Below are positions 46,872-55,661 of a stretch of 64,000 bases of DNA, piece after piece. Position numbers and translations under genes: made by a program. The DNA comes from Pseudoalteromonas viridis (GTDB taxonomy: Bacteria; Pseudomonadota; Gammaproteobacteria; Enterobacterales; Alteromonadaceae). The DNA is taken from contig NZ_CP072425.1 in NCBI RefSeq assembly GCF_017742995.1, positions 2,418,001 to 2,482,000 on the forward strand. The letters are read 5' to 3'. Under the pieces are notes generated by a model that did no database searches, had not been told where the DNA came from, and saw only the letters and a program-made list of their open reading frames with translations. Position 1 is the stretch's first letter; each line of letters starts with the position of its first letter.

Positions 46872-47705
46872 ATGTATTCTCAATTTAAACTCATTATGTG
46901 CCTTTTCCTTTGTGTTTTGGCAATCAATCTGGCCGCCTGTGGTGGCGGTTCGGATACAGGCACTGCACCGCAGGGATCATCTGAACAATCCGCACAGCCA
47001 TTTTTGCCAGGTGAGCGATTACAGCTAGACGCGTTTTCTTCGGACTATACCGGCGTGTCGTATCCGCTAAAGATTTATCTGCCGCAAAACCGTGCCGCCA
47101 ACAAACGCTATCCGGTGATCTATGTATTAGATGCTGAGTGGCGTTTTGATACCATTGCCGACAGCCTGGATGATAATAAAATGGCGGTGATCTTGGTCGG
47201 GATAGAAAATTATGTTGATGAAGGTTATCAGCATCGGGAGACATACTCGCAGTGGCCGCTGGCCAAGGACTACTTCGACTTTATTCGCAAAGAGCTGGCG
47301 GTGGAGGTAGAAGCCCGTTACCCGATAGACCAATCCGACAGAACGATTATGGGCCACTCTAACACAGGTTTGTTTGTCGGCCTGGCATTATTAATGGATG
47401 ATCCGCAGCAGCCATTCTTTCATCGTCATGTCTCATTTGATGGTAGCTTCTGGGCACATACCGACACCACCTCTCAGCTGATAGATGACAGACGGGCACA
47501 GAGTTCAACATTAAAGAGCCGTACTATTTTGGTTGGAGCCAATGGCAAAATCGGTAATGTACTGTATGTGCGCGAATTTGACGCGCAACTTACACGTGCC
47601 AATTTTGCTCAGCTGGATATGACCTATCTGGAATATAAACAAGACCATATTCCGGTAGTCGCCCATTCGGTAGATGAGGTGCTGAGCGCTTTATATAGGG
47701 ATTGA
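46872..47705 (+). CDS. Lipoprotein esterase of the alpha/beta-hydrolase fold
   Basis: This 277-residue protein has a lipoprotein signal (lipobox LAAC) and then a Fes/EstD-type esterase domain. It carries YPVIYVLDAEWRF, a nucleophile elbow GHSNTG and a C-terminal DHIPVVAHS with the catalytic His. It is probably anchored in the outer membrane and may cleave siderophore or other esters. The substrate is unknown. The ATG at 46872 has AGGA about 10 nt upstream and is preferred over the in-frame TTG before it. Confidence 0.8.
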   Translation: MYSQFKLIMCLFLCVLAINLAACGGGSDTGTAPQGSSEQSAQPFLPGERLQLDAFSSDYTGVSYPLKIYLPQNRAANKRYPVIYVLDAEWRFDTIADSLDDNKMAVILVGIENYVDEGYQHRETYSQWPLAKDYFDFIRKELAVEVEARYPIDQSDRTIMGHSNTGLFVGLALLMDDPQQPFFHRHVSFDGSFWAHTDTTSQLIDDRRAQSSTLKSRTILVGANGKIGNVLYVREFDAQLTRANFAQLDMTYLEYKQDHIPVVAHSVDEVLSALYRD

Positions 47706-47883
47706 GTATTACGCCTGACGTGAGTCTGAAAAATAAGCAGTAAGTTAATGCTAACATCTTATTTTTAAGTAGTTTATATAGTTCCACCTTGCTATTGTTG
47801 GGTCCAGTATTTTCCCTGCGGCGCTAGTCTAATAACCACAATCTTGTCAAGACATGCGCTGCGTTTTCAATCAAGGAGTGGGT

Positions 47884-48501
47884 ATGGCATTTTGGCAGTT
47901 ACTCTTGTTTATTCCGGCCTGTTTTGCACTGAATATGGCGCCCGGTCCAAATAACTTATTGAGCCTGAATAATGCGCGCTGTTACGGTTTTCGTTCAGCG
48001 CTGTTTGCCGGTTTTGGGCGGATAGCAGCCTTTTCAGTGATGATTGCGCTGGTGGCTTCTGGCCTGGCGGTGATTTTATTTGCGTCCGAAACGGTGTTTT
48101 TTGCTATTAAACTGGCAGGGGCTGGCTATTTACTTTGGCTTGCGATTACACTGTGGCACTCTGAGGCCAGTCCGGTGGCTGAGGTAAGCTCAGGTAAGAG
48201 CTTGCTTTGGCTTGCCAGGCAGGAATTTATGCTGGCCGCGGGCAATCCAAAAGCCATTCTAATTTTTACCGCATTTCTTCCACAGTTTGTAGATAATACA
48301 GGTCCGGTCAGTACCCAGTTTTTTACGTTGGGCGCGACGTTTCTGGTGCTGGAGCTAGGTGCCATTGCCATTTATGCCCTGTTTGGCATATATCTCAGAC
48401 AATGGTTTTGCAAACCGAGCAGGGTGAGACGTTTTAACCAGGCATGTGCGGCATTTTTGGCTGTATCCGGACTTAACCTGCTGTTTAGTAAGCAGTCCTA
48501 G
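47884..48501 (+). CDS. LysE/RhtB-family amino-acid exporter
   Basis: This 205-residue inner-membrane protein has about six hydrophobic segments and the family's N-terminal ALNMAPGPNNLLSLNNARCYGF. The middle AAGNPKAILIFTAFLPQF is also typical. It would export amino acids or derivatives. The start at 47884 follows AAGGAG; the frame extends further upstream without a better start. Confidence 0.88.
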   Translation: MAFWQLLLFIPACFALNMAPGPNNLLSLNNARCYGFRSALFAGFGRIAAFSVMIALVASGLAVILFASETVFFAIKLAGAGYLLWLAITLWHSEASPVAEVSSGKSLLWLARQEFMLAAGNPKAILIFTAFLPQFVDNTGPVSTQFFTLGATFLVLELGAIAIYALFGIYLRQWFCKPSRVRRFNQACAAFLAVSGLNLLFSKQS

Positions 48502-48513
48502 TGCACTGTTTAT

Positions 48514-48744
48514 TCACTCCGTCCAGCCAGCCTGTAGACATTTTGAATTGAGTAAGGGCCTGGTCATCGTTATCGCCAGTTCGGTGACGCCGACAGCCAG
48601 TATAGTGGCACTGAATTTGAAAATAACAAAGGGAGTGAAGGCCAGGATCAGTGCCATGTTAATCAAACAAAGTACGGCAACCAGCCACACCATTGCAATT
48701 TGTTCTACATGAGTTTTGTTTGTTTCTAATGTGTTAAACATCAT
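48514..48744 (-). CDS. Small two-helix membrane protein
   Basis: This 76-residue protein has two hydrophobic segments (about 17-36 and 41-60). Its start follows GGGAG at the usual distance. It is convergent with the exporter gene and 12 nt from its stop. Its family is not recognised. Confidence 0.5.
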   Translation of the reverse strand: MMFNTLETNKTHVEQIAMVWLVAVLCLINMALILAFTPFVIFKFSATILAVGVTELAITMTRPLLNSKCLQAGWTE

Positions 48745-49113
48745 TTTCTCCCGATTGTGTACCGTTTTAATTTTGAAATCAGGGAGATTAGTCGGGGTGG
48801 AAGGGCGGTTATTACAATATATTTTATCTTTTCTTATCTAATTGATTAATAATGAGTTGTTTTTTCTTTCTATATGCTCAAAGGCGGAGTTAGAAAATTA
48901 GTGAGATTTTTTGTAATGAACTGAGAATTGCTCCGACTAACAGGGAAAGAGCAACTTAAAGAGCCGCTTTGGCAAGGTTAAATGGCTGCCGTTAGCCTTA
49001 TGTTTCTTTTGGCTTATCTAATCGCCCGGCTCAATAGGGGCCAACAAGCAGGCTGAGCAGGTGTTCGCATTGCTAACCCGCTCGAAGACATCTATTACAC
49101 AGGTTTATTGTCA
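48745..49113. other. Intergenic region, nothing identified
   Basis: These 369 nt lie between divergent genes, AT-rich near 48820-48910. It should contain the ECF sigma promoter, but I cannot mark one with confidence. Confidence 0.4.
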
Positions 49114-49632
49114 ATGGAGCAGCATACAGTGACTGAGCAAATCAAGGAGCTGGACAGACAGCAAGTTGTTGAAGCGTTCTGGCCGCAGATCAGGCGTGCG
49201 GCAAAGGGCTATGAGCAACGCGCTGCGCTGTGTGAAGAACTGTCACAGGATATGTCCTTTGCACTATGGCGGGCGCTGGACAAGTTTGATGGACAATGCA
49301 AATTAAACACTTATGTATACCGAGTGATCCATAACGTGGCGGTTGACCACATTCGCAAATACAGCAGACAAAATGAAGATGAGCTGGCTGATGAGCTTGC
49401 CCACAGCCCGGATTCACCCGAGTCAAATATGCAACAGCAGCAACAACAGCAACGGCTGGAAAGGGCCATTCATCAGCTTCCTTTGAGTCTTAGACAGGTG
49501 ATAATGCTCAAGCTTGAGGGCATAGACACGGCCGAGATCAGCGACGTTTTGGGGATCAGTGAAGCCAATGTGGGTATCCGGCTACACCGTGCCAAAACAC
49601 AACTTACCGAACAATTGATGGAGAAACATTAA
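49114..49632 (+). CDS. ECF-type RNA polymerase sigma factor
   Basis: This 172-residue protein has sigma region 2 (LSQDMSFALWRALDKFDG, then VYRVIHNVAVDHIRKYSR) and region 4 (LPLSLRQVIMLKLEGIDTAE, then ISEANVGIRLHRAK), joined by a Gln-rich linker. No region 3 is present, so it is an ECF sigma. Its stop overlaps the next gene by one base. That gene's membrane protein is the likely anti-sigma or signal partner. Confidence 0.9.
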   Translation: MEQHTVTEQIKELDRQQVVEAFWPQIRRAAKGYEQRAALCEELSQDMSFALWRALDKFDGQCKLNTYVYRVIHNVAVDHIRKYSRQNEDELADELAHSPDSPESNMQQQQQQQRLERAIHQLPLSLRQVIMLKLEGIDTAEISDVLGISEANVGIRLHRAKTQLTEQLMEKH

Positions 49633-50180
49633 TGGATAATCAAGAGTTTTCGGACTTGGCGCAGCTATGGCAGTCGACGCCTGCATCACCACCACCAGTA
49701 TTAGAGCAGTGCATACAGCGCCATAGAAAGCAACGGCTTAGGCTCCTTGTGGGGATTACCATCGAAACCCTGATCATGCTGCTAGTGAGTGTCTGGTTTG
49801 TACAGGCTTTATTTGAGCCTGCCCCTTTGGTGACACAACTTTGGCTTGGCTTTGGTTGCGTGTGGGGCACGAGCATGTATGCACTGGTGAATAGGAGTCG
49901 CATTACCAGTTTACGCATATTAAAAAATCAGCAACTATCACTTGCGCTGGAGGCACATCAGCAGCTGCTCAGACAAGAGATCTGGCGTTGGGAGCTGAGC
50001 ATAAAAGCCACTTTGCTATTTGCGTTGGTGCTCGTGCTTTTTATTCTGGTTCAGTACGCAATGAGCTCGATATTCTTAATTAATGGCTTGTTAGGCTTGC
50101 TGGTCGTGGCCATCCTGTTACCTGTGTTTAAGGCCAAAAAGCGCCGGGCACGGGAGGTGTTGAAAACATTGAGTGAGTAA
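49632..50180 (+). CDS. Membrane protein, putative anti-sigma partner
   Basis: This 182-residue protein has a short soluble N-terminus (residues 1-35) and about four hydrophobic segments (about 37-55, 66-85, 122-142 and 147-165). It ends in a basic tail. Translational coupling to the ECF sigma gene is the only basis for an anti-sigma role. There is no zinc-binding HxxxCxxC motif, so it is not a ZAS-type anti-sigma. It could sense an envelope signal. Confidence 0.6.
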   Translation: MDNQEFSDLAQLWQSTPASPPPVLEQCIQRHRKQRLRLLVGITIETLIMLLVSVWFVQALFEPAPLVTQLWLGFGCVWGTSMYALVNRSRITSLRILKNQQLSLALEAHQQLLRQEIWRWELSIKATLLFALVLVLFILVQYAMSSIFLINGLLGLLVVAILLPVFKAKKRRAREVLKTLSE

Positions 50181-50312
50181 TCACTCAATGTGCCTCGTTG
50201 TGTATCTCAAGGGTGTATAGCAGCTCCTTTGGCCAATTTCGTGGAGCTGCGATATTGTAACCTACTTTTGTTTAATTAACTTTGGCTGGGCGTTTACGTA
50301 TCTGGTCAGTAT

Positions 50313-50834
50313 TTAGTCGCCGACTTCATAAACAAATAAGTCTACGGGCACGTCGGGAATAAACGCCACATTGACGGTTTTTTCCTTTTTAAAGCCAAAC
50401 TTTGACAGGACTTTTTTAGAGGCTTGGTTGTCAGGGTGAATGCATCCTACCAAACGGGTACAGTGTTTTTCTTCCAGTGCCCAGTCGAGGACGGTTTTGA
50501 CAGCTTCGGTTGCTAATCCTTTGCCCCAGAACGCGGGTAAAAACCGATACCCAATTTCAATTTCATCGATCTCATCCATATACTTTAATCCGCAAAAACC
50601 AATCAGCTGGTTAGACTTTTTATCAACACATGCCAGTCTGCCAAAGCCGGTTTCCCGGTAGTCGTTAAGAGGGTGAGTTTTTAAGTAGTTTTCAGCGTCA
50701 GCTAAATGTTTAAACGGTGTATTACCGACATATTGAATGATCTGGGGCATAGAGCCGAGCAGGTACATATCGGGTGCGTCTGCTAATTCAAAAGGCCTTA
50801 AAATCATTCTGTCGGTTTCTAACGTTTTTACCAT
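50313..50834 (-). CDS. GNAT-family N-acetyltransferase (RimJ/RimL-like)
   Basis: This 173-residue protein has the acetyltransferase core: LETDRMILRPFELADAPDMY at the start, GYRFLPAFWGKGLATEAV (acetyl-CoA pyrophosphate site) and ASKKVLSKFGF at the end. It resembles ribosomal-protein or small-molecule acetyltransferases. The start at 50834 follows AGGAACC; the frame upstream is unlikely to be translated. Confidence 0.85.
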   Translation of the reverse strand: MVKTLETDRMILRPFELADAPDMYLLGSMPQIIQYVGNTPFKHLADAENYLKTHPLNDYRETGFGRLACVDKKSNQLIGFCGLKYMDEIDEIEIGYRFLPAFWGKGLATEAVKTVLDWALEEKHCTRLVGCIHPDNQASKKVLSKFGFKKEKTVNVAFIPDVPVDLFVYEVGD

Positions 50835-51017
50835 GAGGGTTCCTAATTTATATATCTTATTATTTTTTATCACTAATTTGCTTGGCCTGCTGGAAAACCT
50901 AAAGTGAGTGAGTAGCAGCAATCACATGTGGGGGTAGGCAAATTCCTAAGCTGGCCGATCCAAGGTACTCAGGTTTTTTAAACTAAGCAGGGGGTCTCTG
51001 ATCTTCTCTGTCCGTAT

Positions 51018-51662
51018 TTAATGCGCGGGCACCTTGCTGCGTTGATTTTGCGAATTTATCTGTTCTGCCGATTGAATCGTTGTGGCTATCAGCTCCTCAA
51101 ACAAGGCTAGCTGCCCTGCGGGTATCAATTGATTTTGTATGGCTTTGCGCTTGCTTGAGTCAAACAGCCGCTCGGCCAGCCAACCTATTAAATACATTAA
51201 CGAAAGACAGCCACCAGCCGTTGCTATATTGCCTTCTATTACGAGCGGAGTGTCCTGAACATCTCCGCCTAAACTTTGCAGAGCAGTCTTAGCATCTGGG
51301 TTTGTTGTCAAGGGTTTGCCCTTCAGTAAACCAAGTTCATGAAGGATAAATGAACCCGCACAAATTGAACCAATGAGCTGCTTTTTCGGGTCAAGGGTCA
51401 ATGCCGACATAAATTCAGTATTCTTCATGGCCGCTGGAATACCGCGTTTGCCGCTTGTGATAAGCACGACATCTTGCTCAGCCACCGCACAAATGTGTCC
51501 GTCCGTTTTAACTTTTATACCAAGGTGGGAGCGATGTTCAGGTTGAGTGCCCAGTATGCTAACCGTCCAGCTATCGGCTGAGCGACCTAACAAGTCATAC
51601 ATCAAAAAGAAGTCCACATCCGTAAAATCATCAAACAAAACAATCCCAACTTTATACATCAT
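51018..51662 (-). CDS. DJ-1/PfpI-family protein
   Basis: This 214-residue cysteine-hydrolase-like protein has the nucleophile elbow GSICAGSFIL (C101), LVIEGNIATAGGCLS and the N-terminal YKVGIVLFDDFTDVDFF. It is close to the ThiJ/InhA-like class (isonitrile hydratase type or chaperone/deglycase-like). The start at 51662 follows AAGGGAG. It is adjacent to a small membrane protein gene on the same strand (23-nt gap). Confidence 0.82.
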   Translation of the reverse strand: MMYKVGIVLFDDFTDVDFFLMYDLLGRSADSWTVSILGTQPEHRSHLGIKVKTDGHICAVAEQDVVLITSGKRGIPAAMKNTEFMSALTLDPKKQLIGSICAGSFILHELGLLKGKPLTTNPDAKTALQSLGGDVQDTPLVIEGNIATAGGCLSLMYLIGWLAERLFDSSKRKAIQNQLIPAGQLALFEELIATTIQSAEQINSQNQRSKVPAH

Positions 51663-51685
51663 ACTTGCTCCCTTGCTGTGCCTTG

Positions 51686-52096
51686 TTATGTATTTACTGA
51701 CCAGGCCGCTATTACAAAGCAAGCCGAGGAGACTAAAATACCCGTGAACGGTACTTTAAACCAATATTTTTTTGCCAACAGGAGATAACTAACACTTACA
51801 ACCGATGGCAGAATTGAAAACCAGAGAGTGCCCGCGACAACATCAAAGTGGTTGATGCATAAAGGAATGTAAAAGGCGGCAAAAAACAACGCGCCAAGGC
51901 TATGGCTGGCATTAAAGCCTACCCAGGCTTGCCACACACTGGTTTGTTTTGTGATTCTGGGAGAGGTGTTAAGCATGGCTTCTTTCACTGCCAGGTTGTA
52001 GGGGTCGAACTTTTTAGAGAAGAAGGTGTAAATCAAGTGGAGCAGTCCCAAAAAACCAAAAAGTGATGCACCGATAATAAATAGTATTTTTTCCAT
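51686..52096 (-). CDS. Four-helix membrane protein, LIC_13387-like
   Basis: This 136-residue protein has four hydrophobic segments. It contains TSVWQAWVGFNASHSLGALFF and LLLAKKYWFKVPFTG, a pattern I associate with the LIC_13387 family of unknown function. GGGGAA precedes the start. It is probably co-transcribed with the DJ-1 type gene. Confidence 0.6.
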   Translation of the reverse strand: MEKILFIIGASLFGFLGLLHLIYTFFSKKFDPYNLAVKEAMLNTSPRITKQTSVWQAWVGFNASHSLGALFFAAFYIPLCINHFDVVAGTLWFSILPSVVSVSYLLLAKKYWFKVPFTGILVSSACFVIAAWSVNT

Positions 52097-52549
52097 AACT
52101 TATTGTTCCCCTTGCGCACAACACTTTGCTCCGAGGCACTCCCTCAGAGGTTTGTATCTTAAATCAAGATGATGGACACACGCGGCTTGGTTTAAGCGAA
52201 GTTTATTTCGCCAAAACTCGCTTAGCAACGGCACCAAGCGTGATGCCACTATCCTACAGGATATGCTCAGAAAAAATTGTCCCAAATCCAGAGATATGTT
52301 GCTGGTAGGGATCTGTAACGTCCCGCTATGTTCTTCAATCTTAGGATGGGTGTCCTGCAAAATTTACCGGGTAATTTACTCTATGATCCGGGGCTTCAAA
52401 ATGTCGATTCGGCGGATGTGGTAAGCCTTACGAGCAAATTTCGCAAGATACCCACCTTCATCTAATTTTAGGGTGGGTGTCCACCAAACTGCTCCATATT
52501 CATTATTGCTCCCCGAATGCTCTCTGGTCAGGCACATATTTTATAGAAG
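52097..52549. repeat. Spacer with GGGTGTC repeats
   Basis: It contains a palindrome arm GGATGGGTGTCCTGCAAAAT near 52345 and a full hairpin at 52439-52490. Another short open frame lies across this repeat (52100-52360) but lacks a family signature. Confidence 0.55.
52439..52490. repeat. REP-like palindrome, copy 1
   Basis: CGCAAGATACCCACC and GGGTGGGTGTCCACC form an imperfect hairpin around TTCATCTAATTTTA. It is the same element as 53052-53103 and in the same orientation. Confidence 0.7.
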
Positions 52550-52912
52550 TTAGACTTGGCTGTTTCCCTTAAGCTCTGGAACTAGCTTATTTTTAAATTT
52601 TACAATTAATTTAGGTAAAAAATACCACCAAAGAGAACCAACCACTCCGAAATATATGGCGGGAAGCCAGAAGTTATTAATATCACGAAAAATACTATGG
52701 ATGCCGTTAGAGTCCCTTGGGTTTAGTAAAATATTCCCATCTAGTAGGTAACTGATTGGAAATAGTCCTAAGGATATAGGGAAATCCATAGGGATAAAAA
52801 GTAGCCAAGCGTTAACCGCTGCGGAATCGGAAGACGTAGCAATGAGATATGCTATATAGATAACAAAGCAAAAGTGGGTGGAGCCCAAAGTTAGCGAGAT
52901 TAATTTAGCCAT
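52550..52912 (-). CDS. Small membrane protein, unknown
   Basis: This 120-residue protein has three to four hydrophobic segments (about 7-25, 33-55 and 78-100). The start at 52912 follows AAAGG. It is flanked on both sides by REP-like palindromes in the same orientation. Its family is not recognised. Confidence 0.55.
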   Translation of the reverse strand: MAKLISLTLGSTHFCFVIYIAYLIATSSDSAAVNAWLLFIPMDFPISLGLFPISYLLDGNILLNPRDSNGIHSIFRDINNFWLPAIYFGVVGSLWWYFLPKLIVKFKNKLVPELKGNSQV

Positions 52913-53632
52913 ATTTTTCAAACCTTTGCCGGAATAACGTAACGCTTGTCTATAATGAACAAGCGAAGCGCACAAGCCAACTATTTTTGTCTACCTTTAA
53001 ATGCTCTCTGGCTTAACATCGCTGGATCGTCCGTATATTTCCTACAGCAAATTTCGCAGGACACCCTCCTTCATCTAATTTTAGGGTGGGTGTCCTGCAA
53101 ACTGTCTCCTTATCCCATATAAGAACCAATTCAGGCCGGGGCTAATTGTAGAGCATATTGGCGATTGGGTGACTATCAAAACACTCCATGCAGAATAACT
53201 AAGAAGCGGCCCAAGCCGCTTCTTTAATGCTCACAACCCGCCTTAACACAAAATATATAGCCTAATCAAAATTTTTTTTAAAAAAGCAAAAAATCGACTG
53301 TCGTGAGTTGATTTATTTTTGCTTACAGCCCTATTGAATGGCAAGAAGTTAGTGAAGACTTACATAGGCATTTTATCCCGTCGTTATCCACAATCCATAG
53401 AAAGTTGTGCTATTGCAAAATTGAACGGACCGCCCTATCTTAGTGACTTATAGCGATATTTGTTCTTCGGGAAGTTCGGAGGGCAAAGAAAAAGCACCAT
53501 GCGCCAACATGGTGCTTTCGCGAAAAGGGTGTTGCAGTTTGCAATTGGTTTTCGCAGTTTGGACAAAACAAAGCGTATAACAAACCGATTCAGACAGCAA
53601 TATGTGTTCAATCAAATTTGATGGAGGGCGTT
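52913..53632. other. Intergenic region rich in hairpins
   Basis: It contains the REP-like palindrome at 53052-53103 and a perfect 10-bp hairpin AAGAAGCGGC/GCCGCTTCTT at 53201-53224. Further on is a perfect 11-bp hairpin AAAGCACCATG/CATGGTGCTTT at 53491-53518. A TTATCCACA sequence lies at 53384-53392. The two hairpins look like terminators or small-RNA ends. No protein gene is visible before 53633. Confidence 0.5.
53052..53103. repeat. REP-like palindrome, copy 2 (best conserved)
   Basis: TTTCGCAGGACACCCTCC and GGGTGGGTGTCCTGCAAA are near-perfect inverted repeats around a 14-nt loop. It is the clearest member of the dispersed GGGTGTC family. Confidence 0.8.
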
Positions 53633-53725
53633 ATGAAAATTAATGTCTCGATTGAAATTTCAGACGCTGTTGCTGCCGGGTTTATCAACCTAGCCGTTGC
53701 TGTGATTGGAATGATAAGTCTGTAA
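53633..53725 (+). CDS. Candidate 30-residue hydrophobic peptide
   Basis: This short frame begins after a good ribosome site (GGAGG, 6 nt before the ATG). It encodes MKINVSIEIS followed by a hydrophobic helix (AVAAGFINLAVAVIGMISL). A perfect terminator (53729-53752) follows 4 nt after the stop. A strong start signal and adjacent terminator support a real small gene, perhaps a membrane peptide or type-I-toxin-like product. No homologue is known to me. Confidence 0.55.
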   Translation: MKINVSIEISDAVAAGFINLAVAVIGMISL

Positions 53726-53728
53726 GAG

Positions 53729-53752
53729 AAAGGGGCCTGTTGGCCCCTTTCT
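53729..53752 (+). terminator. Rho-independent terminator
   Basis: AAAGGGGCC-TGTT-GGCCCCTTT is a perfect 9-bp stem followed by CTTCTTT, directly after the 30-residue peptide gene. Confidence 0.85.
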
Positions 53753-53785
53753 TCTTTAGTCATAGTTACTAAGGTGTGTGCAACC

Positions 53786-54004
53786 TCAAGCTTGTAGCTT
53801 GATATCTTTATTGGCCATGTAGTGCGCCATACGTTCGCTGTACTTTGGATAGGTATCATCTAACTCTGTTATAGCTGCTTCTATTCGCTCAAACCCTTCT
53901 ATTAGCTTTTGGACACGGGCATTGGTTATGTCGATTTTGTCGTGCTGCACTTTCATGTTTGGGTGGTTGAAGGGACATCCAAGATTTCCCCTGACATCCA
54001 CCAC
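53786..54004 (-). CDS. Small hypothetical protein
   Basis: This frame of up to 72 residues has a helical, acidic middle (VQKLIEGFERIEAAITELDD) and an ending YSERMAHYMANKDIKLQA. Heptad-like hydrophobic spacing suggests a real helical protein. The ribosome site is poor at both possible starts (54004 and 53956), so the call is tentative. Confidence 0.4.
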   Translation of the reverse strand: MVDVRGNLGCPFNHPNMKVQHDKIDITNARVQKLIEGFERIEAAITELDDTYPKYSERMAHYMANKDIKLQA

Positions 54005-54019
54005 AGCTGAGTTTGACGA

Positions 54020-54082
54020 GTTAGGCGAGTTAGTCGAGTTAGGCGGACACCCACCAGGCGAGTTAGGCGGACACCCACCACA
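54020..54082. repeat. Short direct repeat with GGACACCCACCA
   Basis: GCGAGTTAGGCGGACACCCACCA-type units occur about 25 bp apart (54048 and 54072), preceded by GAGTTAGNCGAGTTAG copies. The GACACCC core belongs to the dispersed family. Confidence 0.6.
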
Positions 54083-54194
54083 TTATAGATAAGCAGCTGT
54101 TTGGTATTTTCGGATTTGGCTGCATGCTTAACTGAGTTCGAGGCTAGAAGCAGTCGGGTTCAGCGAGTGCTGGATACGCAGAGTGAATGACGCT

Positions 54195-55661
54195 TCACTC
54201 AGCGCCACGCACAGCAAACACAAACTCGCTGCCTTCACCGAGTTGACTGTTGACCTTAATGTCTGACTTGAGCAGCTGTAATAACCTGGCTGTAATTGCC
54301 AGGCCGAGCCCGGCATGGGTTTTCTTGCAGCCTTTGCTGTTACTGGCCTGGTAACGTGCTTCAAAGATATACGGCAGCTCTTTTTGGCTGATCCCAACCC
54401 CGGTGTCCTGCACCGCAATGTCGAAGTTGCCTGCTTTGGGCGTCACAACAATCGCAATAGAACCACCAGCGGGGGTATGGCGCAGCGCGTTTTCCAGCAG
54501 GTTACTCAGCACTCTTTCCAGCTTGGCGATATCTGAGTACACCACAAAGTCGCATTCGGTGGGTGTCACTTGTAACGTTATTTCAGCCTGTTGCGCCCTG
54601 AGTGCAAATTTGGCGAGCACGTCGTAAATAAGCTCCCCCATATTGAAGGTTTCAAAGTGCACCTGGGTGTGCCCGGACTCCAGATGGGCCAGTTCAAAGA
54701 TCTGGTCAATAAGGTTTTTCAGTTGTGTGCAGTTTTTTAAAGCGATATCCATGTAGCGCTGCATGTCGCCCGATGCGTCGCATTGGCGCTCAACCAGCTC
54801 AAGATAGCCCTGTAAAGAGGCCAGAGGCGTGCGCAGGTCGTGCGATAGGTGTGCCAGTAGCTGGCGGCGTTGTTCATCTACCGCTGTCAGCTGTGACATT
54901 TGCTGATTGATGGTTTGTAGCATGGCGTTGATGCCGTTGCCCAGCTGATGAATTTCGTTGTTGTGTTGTTGCCAGCTCAGCAGTGGCACTTGCTGAATAT
55001 CAAATTTATGCTGCTCCGTGCTGCGAATATACTGAGTAAGGCGCTTTAAGGGCTGAGTCATAAAGCGGAATAACAGGAGCAAAGTAATAAACAGCAGGAG
55101 CAGAAAAACGCCCAGCCACATAGCCTGTTTGACCAGCTGATCAGAGCTGTTAAGTTGCGCCACTATGGAGTCGTAAATAGAAGAGCCAATAATGACATAC
55201 AGGTAGCCCTGTAATTTTTGTTCGTTGTACACCGGGGCAACAGAAAATATTTTCTTGCCGTCAGGCGAGCGAGGATCGTCTCCGTATACCGGGAGTTTAG
55301 TTGGCGTTTTAATCAGTTGCACCAGTGGGCCCAAGTCAATTGACGCGCGTTTGACGGCGCCGGGTTTGGCCGAGTAAGTCAGCAACTTGCCGCCGGGGTC
55401 AACAAAATAAAACTCAAACGCCGGGCCCAGAACCATCAAAGTATGAAACAGGTTTTCCAGCGCTTCATAGTCATAAACACCCTGTTGTAACAGTGGATTA
55501 TCCTGGGCCAGATGCGCCGCCAGACCAATGTGCAGTTGTTGCTCCGCCTGGGCGCGCGAGACTGAGGAGAGGTTTTGCGTCCACCAGACGAACACCGAAA
55601 CGATGAGCATAAACATAGCCGTGATTGTAAGCGCCAGGCGATGATAAAGAGACAGTGTCAT
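54195..55661 (-). CDS. Sensor histidine kinase
   Basis: This 488-residue membrane kinase has transmembrane helices at about 7-29 and 177-200 around a periplasmic sensor of about 145 residues. HAMP and HisKA follow with phospho-His H274 (LSHDLRTPLASL), then HATPase_c with NLLENALRHTPAG, DTGVGIS and THAGLGLAI. Its ATG overlaps the regulator's stop by 4 nt (ATGA), so the two are coupled. It belongs to the operon that starts with two spondin-domain genes. Confidence 0.92.
   Translation of the reverse strand: MTLSLYHRLALTITAMFMLIVSVFVWWTQNLSSVSRAQAEQQLHIGLAAHLAQDNPLLQQGVYDYEALENLFHTLMVLGPAFEFYFVDPGGKLLTYSAKPGAVKRASIDLGPLVQLIKTPTKLPVYGDDPRSPDGKKIFSVAPVYNEQKLQGYLYVIIGSSIYDSIVAQLNSSDQLVKQAMWLGVFLLLLFITLLLLFRFMTQPLKRLTQYIRSTEQHKFDIQQVPLLSWQQHNNEIHQLGNGINAMLQTINQQMSQLTAVDEQRRQLLAHLSHDLRTPLASLQGYLELVERQCDASGDMQRYMDIALKNCTQLKNLIDQIFELAHLESGHTQVHFETFNMGELIYDVLAKFALRAQQAEITLQVTPTECDFVVYSDIAKLERVLSNLLENALRHTPAGGSIAIVVTPKAGNFDIAVQDTGVGISQKELPYIFEARYQASNSKGCKKTHAGLGLAITARLLQLLKSDIKVNSQLGEGSEFVFAVRGAE

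Noticed and set aside
52100..52360. 86-codon minus-strand frame
   Set aside because: It begins inside a REP-like element, lacks a ribosome site and shows no domain features.
53384..53392. Perfect DnaA box TTATCCACA
   Set aside because: It is a single occurrence with no cluster, AT-rich unwinding region or replication gene nearby, so it is likely chance.
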